Source: Pseudoneurospora amorphoporcata (Eukaryota; Ascomycota; Sordariomycetes; Sordariales; Sordariaceae). From it: DNA of 23,264 nucleotides. Under the pieces are notes generated by a model. The model saw nothing but the letters and a program-made list of their open reading frames with translations. It was not told the origin of the DNA and searched no databases. Both the position numbers and the translations under genes were made by a program. Each line of letters starts with the position of its first letter. Position 1 is the stretch's first letter. This document shows, piece after piece, positions 8,623 through 18,755 of this stretch. The stretch is from the NCBI GenBank assembly GCA_033297205.1, contig MU859391.1:1-23264 (forward strand), in the 5' to 3' direction.

Positions 8623-10159
8623 AGGCGGACAGTGCTTTCTATCCAGTACCTGGGTGGTAGGTAGTACGGAGGCGGCACGACCTGGCACATCAAGACAGGA
8701 TACAGGATTATAGGTACGCAAACGGGGCAGAGTAAGGCGTACAGGAAGCGGGACACGGGCAGACAGGATATTGGGCGCTGGGGGCACGGTTTTCACCACA
8801 ACACAGCACAACACTAAAGGATACCCATCTTGATATGTGATGGTTTACCCCTAAACTTCTATTCTTTCTCAATTGCATGGAAGGCAAAAGGCGGTAGTCA
8901 CAGCAACATGTATAAAAACCTAAATTGGCCGGCCGGGCTGGTCTGGGTGTGGGGTGGAAGCATCAGTGGGACTTGATCAATGACAGAGGTCGACGTTCGG
9001 GAAAATGATACATGACGGGATGTGCTTGTAGTGTATGTAAAAATGAAAATCATTCATGTCTGCTGTACGAAAAAGACCTTGAAACGGTGCTAATGCAGGC
9101 AATCAAGGCACCAAAGAGAGACAAGCATTGTGGGTTGCCGCGGAACGAAAAAACAGACCTAGCATCAAGGAACAGGAAAGAGATCGGACCTTGATTGTTG
9201 ATCTCTCGTTTTTTTAATTTTTATTTTGCAGGGTCCAGTGAAGGACGCCCAGATTCAAAAGGACAACCAGGGCTGTTGTGGATGTTCCAATATGGAAAGT
9301 GATATCATTCCGCTGGAGGAATCTCGATATCTTAAAAGAGTGTCATACAGTATATTACGCGTAACATGCGGCGCATCTCGCTGCTGCTTTTTACTGCTTC
9401 GTTTCGCCACCATTTCTGCTTCTCCCTGGACATCCGGTGCCCGAAAACACGTGTGTCCACTGGAGGGCCGTCATGTCCGCCAACGAATCAGCTCGAACAG
9501 ACGCAAATTACCAGTGTCACGTACTGTGCAAAGTCTTTTCAGTGGACAGCAATGAAGGGTGAATTGTGACTGAAGGAAAGGGAGGGAGATGGAGGATGAC
9601 GGCACTTAACCACGGTCCTCCGAATAAGTAGGATTTTGGAGATCCACCCATGTACATCTTTCGAGCGTATTGTGTGGGCTGACATGGACAATCACGGGTA
9701 TCTAGCTAAAAAGCGCCTTAAGCGGGGTAGCCCATGTGTCTTGGTATTTACACCACAGTACATAGACGTAATAATTTGACACCCCTCTCAGCCCTGGCTA
9801 GATTATTTGCTAGTATTCATCACGGCCACTTACGGCCCTCAACCCCAGCCAGACCCTGTCGTAGCGCCGTCTCCAGTTGCTCCCGTCGTTTTCTTCCCTG
9901 AGCTCTAGATATTTCTGACTGGCTCAGATCATTTGTTTTGGATATCTCGACCGGACATGCTTACGGCTGCAGCCACAGCTACAGTTACAGTTACAATTCC
10001 AGTAGCCAGAAACCACCAGCTACCTCTCTACCTCTACATACTCCCCGTTATTCTTCAAAGTCCATAGACGCTACGACTGGCGCATATCACCAAGTCGACC
10101 GAAGCAAGGCCATGACATGAGGTGCGCTGCCCTGGTCCTGGTCCGACACACTGGAAGAC
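8623..10159. other. intergenic region and 5' leader of the TBC gene
   Basis: The left part is the 3' flank of the membrane-protein gene. The right part is the presumed promoter and leader of the gene starting at 10160. Short open frames (for example 9226-9555) show no recognisable motif or splice logic. The leader contains ATGs upstream of the main start, listed separately. No RNA gene or transposon terminus was seen. Confidence 0.5.
9957..10067 (+). promoter_or_regulatory. candidate upstream ORF, 36 codons, before the TBC gene
   Basis: ATG at 9957 opens a frame of 36 codons ending in TAG at 10065-10067, about 90 bp before the main start at 10160. It is Ala/Thr/Val-rich at its beginning. Whether it lies in the transcript is unknown, since the transcription start cannot be read from the sequence. 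If transcribed, it would be met by scanning ribosomes before the main ATG. Confidence 0.35.
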
Positions 10160-10236
10160 ATGGAGGACTCTACGCCGACTACGACCACTTCAGCTGCGGC
10201 CATCGCTTCTGCTGCCGCCGCCGTGGCTACTCTTGA
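10112..10236 (+). promoter_or_regulatory. minimal uORF and overlapping uORF at the TBC start
   Basis: ATG-ACA-TGA at 10112-10120 is a two-codon uORF. A second ATG at 10117-10119 overlaps its stop and opens a 39-codon frame ending at TGA 10234-10236. That frame overlaps the main start (10160) in another phase. Both lie within 50 nt of the main ATG, so they should be in the mRNA under almost any transcription start. Such an arrangement commonly lowers initiation at the main ORF; here that is inference. Confidence 0.5.
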
Positions 10237-13200
10237 ACGCCCCGTGTCGCAACAGTCCGTCCTCTCAACCACCCGGAGCCACCGTTCTCGAACTTCAAGC
10301 ACCCCCCGCGCCCGCAAGAGGTTGACATCATACCCGTCGAGTTGTTCCGCGTCTTCCATCGCCCCGTCCGACAAGTCGCTTACTTCGTTTCCCTCCTTCT
10401 CGCCCGAGTCGCCCCGCCAGGAGCTGTCCTTCTTCGAGCTCAACCCATCCGCTTTCTCGCCCTCCATATCACCTTCGCGCAACTCGCGAAAGTCGTCCGA
10501 TCCCATCTCCGTCGCCGACTCCGTGAGCAACGACAGCGACCCGCACCAAACCCCCGAAGCTCCGCGGCCCCAACGGATACGGCCTGCCTCTATTGTCCAA
10601 AGTTTGATCACGGCAGAGCCCGAGCCAGATACACGCGACGCACTTTTCCAAGATGTGCCTATTACCGCCAACAAGATCCCTGGTTCCCTTCACCACGCCG
10701 ACAACGCCCACATTGAGCGTCTGATCGCTCGCCATGGTGCCGTCAACCTGGTCCGACAGATATCTCAGGATCTCGCAGAGCGCGATGCTCAGATCGCCAC
10801 TTTGCGCCGACGTGCCGACGACCGAGAGCGCGCCCTGCGAAAGATTATTTTGGAGTGTGGTCTGTCCACCCTCGACCTGGAAACTCGCCTGCGCGCGATC
10901 GGGCAGGATGCCAAACATACGAGTCTGGCCAGAAAAGTGACCATCGATGGCGGATTATCGGACCTCATGAACGAAGCCATGGCTCACGACCTCAGAGCGG
11001 TTGGCACGAGCACAGGCCTGAATGACGCAACCATACGCGCTACCACCATGTCGGTGCCACCTGCAGCCGATACTGAAACCACAAAGGGTACAACCAAGGG
11101 CTGGAGAGACCTTCTGTGGGGTACCGGTACGACGGGAAAGAATTCAGGTCGGCCGAGCAGCGTGACCAGTGGTGGCACTGGTACTGGCTCAAGTGCTAGG
11201 GATACCTCCAAGACGGTCATCAGAGGTAGTGAGCGCCGCCTGACACTGGCCGACGATCCGTTCAACCCGCCAGAGACGGACTCGACGGACTCTGTGCGAA
11301 GCTCTAGTAGGGCATCCAGCATTAACTCAGCGAAATCGTCGCTGGCCAGTCTTGCTTTACGGCTGGTTGCAGGTGGTGCAACGACGGGACGTAACGGTGA
11401 CATGCGCGGCCGTGCCAACACCGCACGCCAACCTGGGGGCTCCTTGAGAACGCCGTCTACATCAAGCCGCGCCGCAAGCTCCGTCTCCAACCGTACAGTC
11501 TCAGCCGCCGCCCAAGCAGGCCCTAGATCGCTCATGGCAATGCGCCGCCCTACCGGCCCCGCTAAACCTATTGACGTGCCCCAGCGATACCAGCAACAAG
11601 ACCGGTGGGACACCATGGGGTCCAGCCCCTCGAGAGACCTTGTTTCTCGCCAGCAGAGTTATGGCCCGGTCGAGATGGACACCATTCTTCCACCCGAAGT
11701 TCAGCCGCCAACACTGACTCACATATACAACAACCATTTAGGGTCCGAATTTCTCACTGACCGTTTTGGTTTCATATACGACCAGCGGAGGAAGAAGCGG
11801 CAAAGGGAAGCCGCCAGGATGGCACGCCATGCGAGGAAGCCCAGCCGTACCGAGATGCTTAGCACTGGCCGGAACAGGCTATCCCCGGTCATGTTGGACG
11901 AGAGCTCTGGTGGCAGAGGAGACACGGCGAATGAGGCCGGGCCGGAATCTCCTTCGGCTGAGGAGCAACGGGATGATTCTAAGCCGAGAAAGTGGCAGGA
12001 TTATCTCAAAATTGCAACATTCCCAACCGAACTGCTCTCTCACACCCCGTTGATTACCGTACCAGGCTTCGAGGTGATGGAAGGTGGTGAGGTACCTGAA
12101 GCACCCAGATCGCCTGGCTTGATAACGTCAGAGGAGCGTGGATTCGTCCCTTCGGCTACTCCTGCCATCGCCGCTATCGCATTGCCTGAGAACGAGGACC
12201 AACCCTCTCCAGACGAAGGGGAGCAACAATCGTCATCGGGGAACATGGCGAAAGAGGATGCGGAACCTGTTAGGCTGTTGTTGCAGAACCTTAATCAGCT
12301 CCACGATACACTGCAGAGGGAAAAGACTGTGCGGTGGAATGATTTCCTCCGTAAAGTACGGGCGGAAAGAAAACGGGACGGAGAGGCTGCGGCTGCTGCT
12401 GCCGCCGCCGCCGCCGAGGCTAGGTTTCAAAGGGCCGAAGCAGTGATGCCGGAAACGAGATTAGGAGACGGTGAGCTGATAGGCGTCGCGAGCTTGGGTA
12501 TTCAAGGCAAGGTCGGACGTGCCAAGGCCAATGAGTTTAGGCAGCTCATACTCGGTGGCATTCCTGTCGCCTACCGAGCCAAGATCTGGTCCGAATGTTG
12601 CGGGGCCAAAGCTTTGCGCATCCCGGGTTATTACGATGACCTTGTCAACCGGCCAGAGGATCAGGACGATCCGCAAGTCGTGGCACAGATCAAGGCCGAT
12701 ATTACTCGCACCTTGACGGACAACATCTTCTTCCGTAAGGGTCCAGGAGTAGAAAAGCTCAATGAGGTGCTACTTGCCTATGCCCGGCGGAATCCGGATG
12801 TGGGCTACTGCCAGGGCATGAACCTCGTCGTCGCCAATCTTCTTCTTATCACCCCCTGCGCCGAGGATGCCTTCTGGATCCTGGTGTCTATTGTTGAGAA
12901 TATCCTCCCGCCCAACTACTTCGACCATAGCCTGCTCGCATCCAGGGCTGACCAGCAGGTCTTGCGACAATATGTGTCCGAGGTTCTCCCCAAGCTTAGC
13001 GCTCACTTTGAGGAGCTTGGCATCACCCTCGAGACCATGACGTTTCAGTGGTTCCTGTCCGTTTTTACAGACTGCCTTTCTGCCGAGGCCCTCTTTCGCG
13101 TCTGGGACGTACTGCTCTGCACTCATGACGGTGGCGTGTTCCTATTCCAGGTCGCACTGGCTCTGCTTAAGCTGAATGAACGCCAGCTGCTTGCCTGTGA

Positions 13201-13549
13201 TTCGGCAGCGCACATCTACAGCTATATAAACCATGAGATGACCAATCATGCGATCAGTATTGATGGTCTGATACAAGCCTCAGAGGCGCTGAGAAGGGTG
13301 GTGCAGAGAGACGAGGTAGAAGCAAGACGAGCGAATGCCGTGGAGGCGGAGAAGGAAATGAGTCTAGCCAGGGAGAAGAGACGAGAGGAGATGCAACAGC
13401 AAATAAAGAAGCTGGCGGAAGTGCAGGCGCAAAAGACAGTGGGAGCGCCGGCCGTTGCTGACTCGGGGGTGACATCGGTGGACGTTGCTTCTGGTGATTT
13501 GCACAAACCGACTGTGGGAGCCGATGATGGGATGACAGGAACTATATAA
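10160..13549 (+). CDS. TBC-domain Rab GTPase-activating protein
   Basis: One uninterrupted frame of 1129 aa; an in-frame TGA at 10118 makes ATG 10160 the first possible start. Residues 1-150 are Ser/Pro/Thr-rich and look disordered. About 180-250 is heptad-like and probably a coiled coil (AERDAQIATLRRRADDRERA). A long low-complexity middle has a poly-Ala run near 743-753. The TBC domain spans about 790-1040: LILGGIPVAYRAKIW, the arginine finger Arg850 in DITRTLTDN, the glutamine finger Gln885 in YCQGMN, then TFQWFLSVFTDCL and RVWDVLL. Both catalytic fingers are present, so it should stimulate GTP hydrolysis by a Rab GTPase in vesicle traffic; the Rab partner cannot be read. The charged C-terminal segment (about 1050-1100) is probably a second coiled coil. 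An 1129-aa protein without introns is notable beside the spliced neighbours. Confidence 0.95.
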   Translation: MEDSTPTTTTSAAAIASAAAAVATLERPVSQQSVLSTTRSHRSRTSSTPRARKRLTSYPSSCSASSIAPSDKSLTSFPSFSPESPRQELSFFELNPSAFSPSISPSRNSRKSSDPISVADSVSNDSDPHQTPEAPRPQRIRPASIVQSLITAEPEPDTRDALFQDVPITANKIPGSLHHADNAHIERLIARHGAVNLVRQISQDLAERDAQIATLRRRADDRERALRKIILECGLSTLDLETRLRAIGQDAKHTSLARKVTIDGGLSDLMNEAMAHDLRAVGTSTGLNDATIRATTMSVPPAADTETTKGTTKGWRDLLWGTGTTGKNSGRPSSVTSGGTGTGSSARDTSKTVIRGSERRLTLADDPFNPPETDSTDSVRSSSRASSINSAKSSLASLALRLVAGGATTGRNGDMRGRANTARQPGGSLRTPSTSSRAASSVSNRTVSAAAQAGPRSLMAMRRPTGPAKPIDVPQRYQQQDRWDTMGSSPSRDLVSRQQSYGPVEMDTILPPEVQPPTLTHIYNNHLGSEFLTDRFGFIYDQRRKKRQREAARMARHARKPSRTEMLSTGRNRLSPVMLDESSGGRGDTANEAGPESPSAEEQRDDSKPRKWQDYLKIATFPTELLSHTPLITVPGFEVMEGGEVPEAPRSPGLITSEERGFVPSATPAIAAIALPENEDQPSPDEGEQQSSSGNMAKEDAEPVRLLLQNLNQLHDTLQREKTVRWNDFLRKVRAERKRDGEAAAAAAAAAAEARFQRAEAVMPETRLGDGELIGVASLGIQGKVGRAKANEFRQLILGGIPVAYRAKIWSECCGAKALRIPGYYDDLVNRPEDQDDPQVVAQIKADITRTLTDNIFFRKGPGVEKLNEVLLAYARRNPDVGYCQGMNLVVANLLLITPCAEDAFWILVSIVENILPPNYFDHSLLASRADQQVLRQYVSEVLPKLSAHFEELGITLETMTFQWFLSVFTDCLSAEALFRVWDVLLCTHDGGVFLFQVALALLKLNERQLLACDSAAHIYSYINHEMTNHAISIDGLIQASEALRRVVQRDEVEARRANAVEAEKEMSLAREKRREEMQQQIKKLAEVQAQKTVGAPAVADSGVTSVDVASGDLHKPTVGADDGMTGTI

Positions 13550-14216
13550 TCGGCTGGAGGCGTAACTGCTTGAGTGCGTTGAGAGAGGATACATAAACCA
13601 GGTTGTTGCATAGGGCGGCGTTGCATTGTATTCTTCGGTCCATTCACGACGATGGAATTGTCTTATCGTTATTTCTCCTTTGTTACAGTTGGCAACTTGC
13701 TTCTTTTTGGTGTACGGGCCGGATAGGTGCACATATGGGATTGATACCAGATAGCGCATGGGACGGACGTAAGGGAAAGCAAATCAGGCTCACAATATCA
13801 AGTGTCATCATCCCATTGATTTATCCCGATATGCGATTCTTTCGTCCATCAGGTTGGAATTTCTTGTCTGGTTACTCTACTCGGCCGTATACAGCCGCAC
13901 TGCAGGTGAGTAGCCGCGGTGTTCACATTGGAGAGGGATTGCGGTGGGATGCAAATCTACCACTCGTAACCTCATTTTACTATTTCGTATGCTGTTGTTC
14001 AACCAAGTTAAGCCTACAACCTGAGATGATATCACACATTCGAGTGGATTTGATATAACTCGCCCGCGAAGTGATAACCACTGTGATACCACGCACTCAT
14101 AACAAGAAAAATAAAGGAAAAATAAAATCCGTTATTCAACAAGGCGATGATAAGTCAATAGGGAAAGAAAAAAGAGAATTGAAAGCAAGAAAAAACCCGC
14201 AAAAAGACATATTGAA
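13550..14216. other. intergenic region, 3' flank of the TBC gene
   Basis: Contains the presumed 3' untranslated region of the TBC gene and the downstream flank of the tRNA-Trp gene. A plus-strand frame at 13603-14058 (151 codons) overlaps the expected UTR and shows no motif. No other structure was recognised. Confidence 0.5.
14190..14205 (-). terminator. RNA polymerase III oligo-T terminator of tRNA-Trp
   Basis: Read on the minus strand, a run of five T (14201-14205) and then one of six T (14190-14195) follow 12 and 22 nt after the 3' end of the tRNA-Trp gene. This is the usual form and distance of a Pol III termination signal. Confidence 0.8.
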
Positions 14217-14288
14217 TGACCCCAACCCGATTTGAACGGATAACCTTTCGATCTGGAGTCGAACGCGCTACCGTTGCGCCATGAGGCC
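14217..14288 (-). tRNA. tRNA-Trp (anticodon CCA)
   Basis: 72 nt, no intron. The acceptor stem GGCCTCA pairs with TGGGGTC (with G-U pairs), followed by discriminator A. The D stem is GCGC/GCGC. The anticodon stem TTCGA/TCGAA closes the loop CTCCAGA with anticodon CCA. The T stem ATCCG/CGGGT closes the loop TTCAAAT. All arms fold, so the gene looks functional. A TIR element lies 95 bp upstream of its 5' end. Confidence 0.97.
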
Positions 14289-14383
14289 TTGTTAAACATG
14301 TTGCTTTTCTAAACCTTATCAGTGAGCTACGTCACTTGCAGCACAGAACTCGACCTTCGATCTCCTTTATGCCGGCTTATACT

Positions 14384-14699
14384 CGTCAGGGCTAGAAACG
14401 CCTCAGTCTGACCCTGTGCTGGCACGGGGTTAGGTGTACGGATTGGCGAAAGTGAATGGATTCGCCAAAAAAATTAGGTAGGTACTTGACCCATCCTGCA
14501 TTTTGTTAGCAAATCAATGTACCACCGTTTATTTGCATAAAGCAGCACTTTTCGAAAAACAGGGTGACATGGTTACAGCGTTAATTTATATGGGGATGGA
14601 TGTACCGAAAATTTCGCGAAATCGATTCACTTATCGCGAATCCGTGCACCTGACCCCGTGCCAGCACGGGGTCAGACTGAGGCGTTTCTAGCCCTGACG
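14384..14699. mobile_element. 316-bp TIR element (MITE-like) with 60-70 bp inverted ends
   Basis: The left end begins CGTCAGGGCTAGAAACGCCT, and the reverse complement of the right end begins with the same 20 bases. Similarity continues for about 63 bp and, with gaps, beyond 75 bp. The first mismatches are T on the left against C on the right, consistent with mild RIP of one arm. Each arm carries a GC-rich palindrome (right arm CCCCGTGCTGGCACGGGG) that could form its own hairpin. The interior is AT-rich and non-coding. I could not identify a target duplication, so the superfamily is open. It lies between tRNA-Trp and the DUF3632-like gene. Confidence 0.85.
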
Positions 14700-14949
14700 T
14701 GTATGCCTTCGAAGGACGGGAGAATGCACTCCGATTACCGGACAAGTTTGATTTGCTTTCTGAAACCATGGATAGTTTATGGGTTTTATTCTTTTCTAGT
14801 ACTCTACCGTGCACTATTTGACCCCTCCACATAGCCAGCTGTATGTAGACTTCCCGACCATAGACCCCCGGCACATCAAACAGGGGTGAACATAGCCCCA
14901 TGGCCGAATCTCTTCTCTGATAGTGTTTCTTGAGCACTAGGTACCTATT

Positions 14950-15929
14950 TTAGTTCTTGCCTTCCAATTCTGTCATGGCCCAAATAGCTTCATCAATGGC
15001 AGAGCTTCGTGAACCGCTGACCTGCCTCCGTAGTTCCCCAAGCCGCGTCTTCCAGAAGTCCCACCGGTCCCGCGAATATCCCGGCTCACCCTGATACAAC
15101 TCACCAGATCTAAGAATCCTTGAATCAGTCTCATCCAAGTCCTCCGGCTTGCCCGAAAGTGTCTGCTCCCAGATGAACTTTCCAGCGTGCCTGATCCACA
15201 ATGTGGCGACGACAACTCGCGTGTCCTTGCCTTCCTGGGACAGATCATCTAGGCTCTCCTCCAGACCATCGCGAAGCTCCCAGATGGGCAGTTCGCGCCA
15301 GTTGATTGCGCCCGTGTTGAGCAAAGTCGCTACGAAGGCGTTGAGGTTGCACCATTTTTCATAGGCCTTTGGATCTTTGACAGGCTCGAAGCTGAGGCTT
15401 GGATCTGACAGGTGTTAGCAACCATGGACTCATTCTGTGGCGTTCCGGCCGTGAACTGCCTTGAATCATCTCGTTTGCCTACCGTTCCATGCATCTCGGT
15501 TGCAGATGGCGAAGCCGTCCAAACCCTTCCAGGTCTATAGATTCAGTGTCAGCGATTCAATCCTTCGTGATTGATCCGTAACAGGAGACTAACAGGATGT
15601 CCGTCCAGACCGGCCAAATCATGGAGGATGAGAGCGAACCGGCGATGAGCCTCGTGATCGGCGGGTACTTGTTGCACTGCTGCTAGCAGGGTGGTGTATA
15701 CGTTATATCGAGCGTTCTCAACCTCCGACTTCTTGTCCGCAGCGTCGTCGCGAGTGAGTGTAATGCTGTCTAGCTGCTTGGCGAGACGTATGGCAGCCTG
15801 GGCAATGAGAGCATCATCGTTGAGGTTGAGCGCAGTCTCCAAAGCATCAACAATCTGCGCGTTGGCCTCTCCTTCCTCTACAGGATTATCCCGAAGGACC
15901 TGTAGACTGATGAAACCGGTCTTGGACAT
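14950..15929 (-). CDS. DUF3632-like fungal protein, three exons
   Basis: Minus-strand exons are 15929-15594, 15534-15483 (52 nt) and 15404-14950, coding for 280 aa. The introns (15535-15593 and 15405-15482) have GT-AG ends; the second has a clear GCTAACA branch site. The N-terminal half is helical and charged (about residues 15-100). The C-terminal half has WIRHAGKFIWEQ (about 199-210) and GYSRDRWDFWKTRLGEL. This order, an aromatic helix with HAG followed by a W-x-FW-K segment, is what I recall of the fungal DUF3632 family, whose function is unknown. The assignment rests on pattern memory. No signal peptide, membrane span or catalytic motif is visible; it is probably cytosolic or nuclear. The gene structure is well supported, the family name less so. 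Confidence 0.8.
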
Positions 15930-16029
15930 TTTCTCGGTTGTCGTCGGAATCGTGGCCTTGGAAATGGCAACTTGGTGTTGTGGGAAAGTTAGGTAGCACA
16001 GAAGATGCGGGGTGCTAGGTTAAGTATCG

Positions 16030-16300
16030 AGCAGGCAGCACATACCTCTAGATACAAACAGACATCTGAGTTCCTGCCGTGATCGAGGAGGTGGGCTCCC
16101 TCTATTCTTGCCCCAAGTTGCACGCCGTGATTCGCGCGGGTGCCGCCTAGATAAGGTTTCATGCCTCCGATCTTGATGCCACAGAAGGAAGCAGTTTTGG
16201 GGTCGTCGCCCTCTAGCGCACGAATGCAAGGCACTAACTCCACCCCCGGGAAGGAGCGTCGTCCAATGACGTGTCTCAGCTCGACAACATGTTGTCCGAA
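16030..16300 (-). pseudogene. possible coding relic upstream of the DUF3632-like gene, unknown family
   Basis: One minus-strand frame is open for about 85 codons and reads like protein: VELRHVIGRRSFPGVELVPC, then GGMKPYLGGTRANHGVQLGA and IEGAHLLDHGRNSDVCLYLE. It is followed directly by GTATGT, a good donor sequence. Upstream in frame is a TGA and no start. It could be an internal exon of a lost gene or a chance frame, since a competing frame of 97 codons overlaps it. No family recognised. Confidence 0.2.
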
Positions 16301-16652
16301 AGGCCATCATCACCTGTCACGAAAAATATATGACAGTTTATCACTCAAGGCCTGTTCGGCTGCACGTTAGCACGTTCCCAGGTTAAGGTTTTGTATGTAG
16401 GATTACTGCGAGTTTTCTTGTTTGGTTTGAAAACCTTATTTTTCATGCACACCCTGCAACCACCTGCACTTACCCCAAATCCTCGATCTGACCAATCAGA
16501 AGGCCAGAATGTTCGAAATCCTGTCCTTAACGTACTACGTCTCGATTTACAACTATAAAGCTCAACCCCCTATAAATATAGGAGATAGCCGTCGTAGCAA
16601 AACTTAGACAATGGATGAGGCTATTTGCAACTGAAATTTACTATTGAAGTGA

Positions 16653-16750
16653 CAATGAGAAGGATGGTGACGATAACAAAGATGGCGATGATGATGAAAA
16701 GGATGGTGGTGATGATGAAAAGGATAAAGAAAGGGAAAGAAAGAAGAACT
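16653..16750 (+). repeat. GAT/GAA-rich low-complexity tract
   Basis: Runs of GATGATGATGAAAAGGATGG repeated imperfectly, then an A/G-rich stretch. One frame would give a Asp/Glu/Lys-rich peptide, but a stop precedes it and no start is available, so it reads as a microsatellite and not a gene. Confidence 0.75.
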
Positions 16751-17498
16751 AAGGTAGAAAGGAGGAGAGCCCCATCTTGCAGCCAAAGTCTTGGCCTACC
16801 TTAACGCTGCCTTAATGTTGCAGGAGTGCAGCTGCGGACCCTGCACGTTAACACGTTTATTTCTTAAAATCCCTACAGGGGGTGTAAACAAACTACGTCA
16901 GGCCCGCCGGTGTTTTGTGCTTTGCCAGACCCATAACCGTCAACATCGACTTGCCAAGAAGGGAAAACGGACGCATCGTACCGAGCCAAACCTGTGACAT
17001 GTTCTTGATCTCGGGTTGTGACTCTGAGAACCAGACGAGCCGAAGTTCCGCTGTCATCTTGCAGGCGTCATCTGCACCCCGCAACGCCTCCAAGCATACG
17101 AAAATCTTGGAACGGGGGAGGCTTGACAACTTCCGTTGTACGTCTATAGTGTTTTAATCCTCCACAACCATCTGAGTGGTCGACCATGACTTTATCCGGC
17201 CGGGACAAGGCGGCCAGCCGGCTACCGAATCCTGGGGACCAGGGAATGACAACCTCCGCCAAGTATTTTCATGCTGTATTGGGTTGCGGAAGAAGCTCGA
17301 TGAGGTTATGACTTGCCATCGAAACAACAAGCGAGTGGTGTGCACTGACGACCTGGGTCGTCTGACCGGGTATCGGGGAAGGATATGGAAGTTCAAAAGG
17401 AGCTTCATTCCCAGCTCTCGATGTCTGTGATGAAGGGTCCAGCATCCGAGTCTTGAGTTCACGATCCTGTCGATTACCGAACTTCCACGCTGCCCATT

Positions 17499-18274
17499 AT
17501 GCTTCCCTCGGTCTCCCTCCTCCTCGCCGCCGCAGTTGGCACCAGCGCCCACTACACGTTCCCCAAGGTGTGGGTAAACAGCGGAACGACTGCCGACTGG
17601 CAATATGTTCGCAAGGCGGATAACTGGCAGAACAACGGTTTTGTCGACAATGTGAACTCGAACCAGATCCGGTGCTTCCAGTCTTCCCACAGCCCTGCCC
17701 AGTCGACTCTCAGCGTTGCCGCTGGCACCACCATCACATACGGCGCAGCCCCCAACGTCTATCACCCGGGACCGATGCAATTCTACCTGGCCAGAGTTCC
17801 GGACGGTCAGGATATCAACAGCTGGACCGGAGAGGGTGCTGTTTGGTTCAAGATCTACCATGAGCAGCCCACATTTGGCTCACAACTCACTTGGGCCAGC
17901 AACGGTAAGGACACACCATCCCTCACGGCAGAGGGCAGCCTCATGTACCTGTCCAAATACTTACACTACATCTTTTCCATATAGGCAAGAGCTCTTTCCC
18001 CGTCAAGATCCCCAGTTGCATCAAGTCTGGCAACTATCTCCTCCGTGCCGAGCACATTGGACTGCACGTCGCTCAGAGCTCGGGAGCTGCCCAGTTCTAC
18101 ATCTCATGCGCTCAGCTCAGCGTCACCGGTGGCGGCAGCACTGAACCCGGTTCCAACTACAAGGTCTCATTCCCTGGAGCCTACAAGGCTTCTGACCCCG
18201 GTATACTGATCAACATCAACTATCCCGTCCCTACCTCGTACAAGAACCCTGGACCGAGTGTCTTCACCTGCTAA
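17499..18274 (+). CDS. AA9 lytic polysaccharide monooxygenase (former GH61), secreted
   Basis: Exons 17499-17904 and 17985-18274, with one 80-nt GT-AG intron, give 231 aa. A signal peptide (residues 1-17, MLPSVSLLLAAAVGTSA) is followed by His18, the mature N-terminus that holds copper in this family. The second copper ligand is His89 in YHPGPMQFY. The axial Tyr174 and second-sphere Gln172 lie in AQFYISC, with His163 before them. Cys59 and Cys177 are placed for the conserved disulfide. The protein ends PGPSVFTC with no cellulose-binding module. All active-site residues are intact, so it should cleave cellulose (or a related beta-1,4-glucan) oxidatively outside the cell, using Cu and H2O2 or O2 plus reductant. 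It is the intact member of a tandem pair with the pseudogene at 19434-20260. Confidence 0.96.
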
Positions 18275-18755
18275 ACTCCGCCTGGCATGGGCTTCCGTAT
18301 GAATGTATGAGGCGCCCGATCGAGGAGGACGATGCTCAACACTGGCTTACAAAACCTGTATATAGTTTGCGTACCTATCTTTAACTAACTGACGACATAC
18401 ACTGCCTATACTTTGCCCTTTGAGCTATTATCTTAGTCTCCATCCATCTTTCCAAACCACAGACTGGCCGTACAAACCCGAAAACTGTGACCAGGGCCAC
18501 GGGGCGCACTTCTCCTCATATCTTGATTATGTAGATCAGAGTATAACTGCACTGGTAGATGTTGAAACCTCTCTTAGGTAATAGCTTTCTCCACAAGGCA
18601 GTTGTTACTACGAACGTGGCGTTGAGGTTGCATACTCCTCATCCTGGCACATTCGGCAGTCACTACTTGCATTTCTTGACGGCAATGCACTAGACACGGT
18701 ATTAATGGTTGCCGGAATAATAAGATAGCATTTACCCGAGTATAGTATAGACGTA
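18275..18755. other. 3' flank of the AA9 gene, no gene
   Basis: Presumed 3' untranslated region and spacer up to the TIR element. No open frame with motifs, no repeat recognised. Confidence 0.5.

Larger units (their letters stand above)
15930..17498. other. 1.6-kb intergenic region between divergent DUF3632-like and AA9 genes
   Basis: Holds the promoters of two divergent genes. Contents seen: a minus-strand coding-like segment (about 16030-16300), a near-identical 17-nt direct repeat at 16360-16376 and 16841-16857 (CTGCACGTTAGCACGTT with one mismatch), and a GAT/GAA-rich microsatellite at about 16653-16750. The AA9-proximal part has CTGGGG near 17231, which fits the CreA-type SYGGRG consensus; one such site is weak evidence. 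Confidence 0.5.

Noticed and set aside
10984..11616. Minus-strand open frame of 210 codons inside the TBC gene
   Set aside because: It is an antisense shadow of the low-complexity middle region of the TBC protein.
13603..14058. Plus-strand open frame of 151 codons after the TBC gene
   Set aside because: It lies in the expected 3' UTR, has no recognisable motif, and its composition is not gene-like.
16653..16750. Small acidic Asp/Glu/Lys-rich protein
   Set aside because: The frame has a stop just upstream and no start; the sequence is a GAT/GAA microsatellite.
17154..17861. Minus-strand open frame of 235 codons
   Set aside because: It is antisense to the AA9 first exon and upstream region, has no domain, and the plus strand carries a complete AA9 signature.
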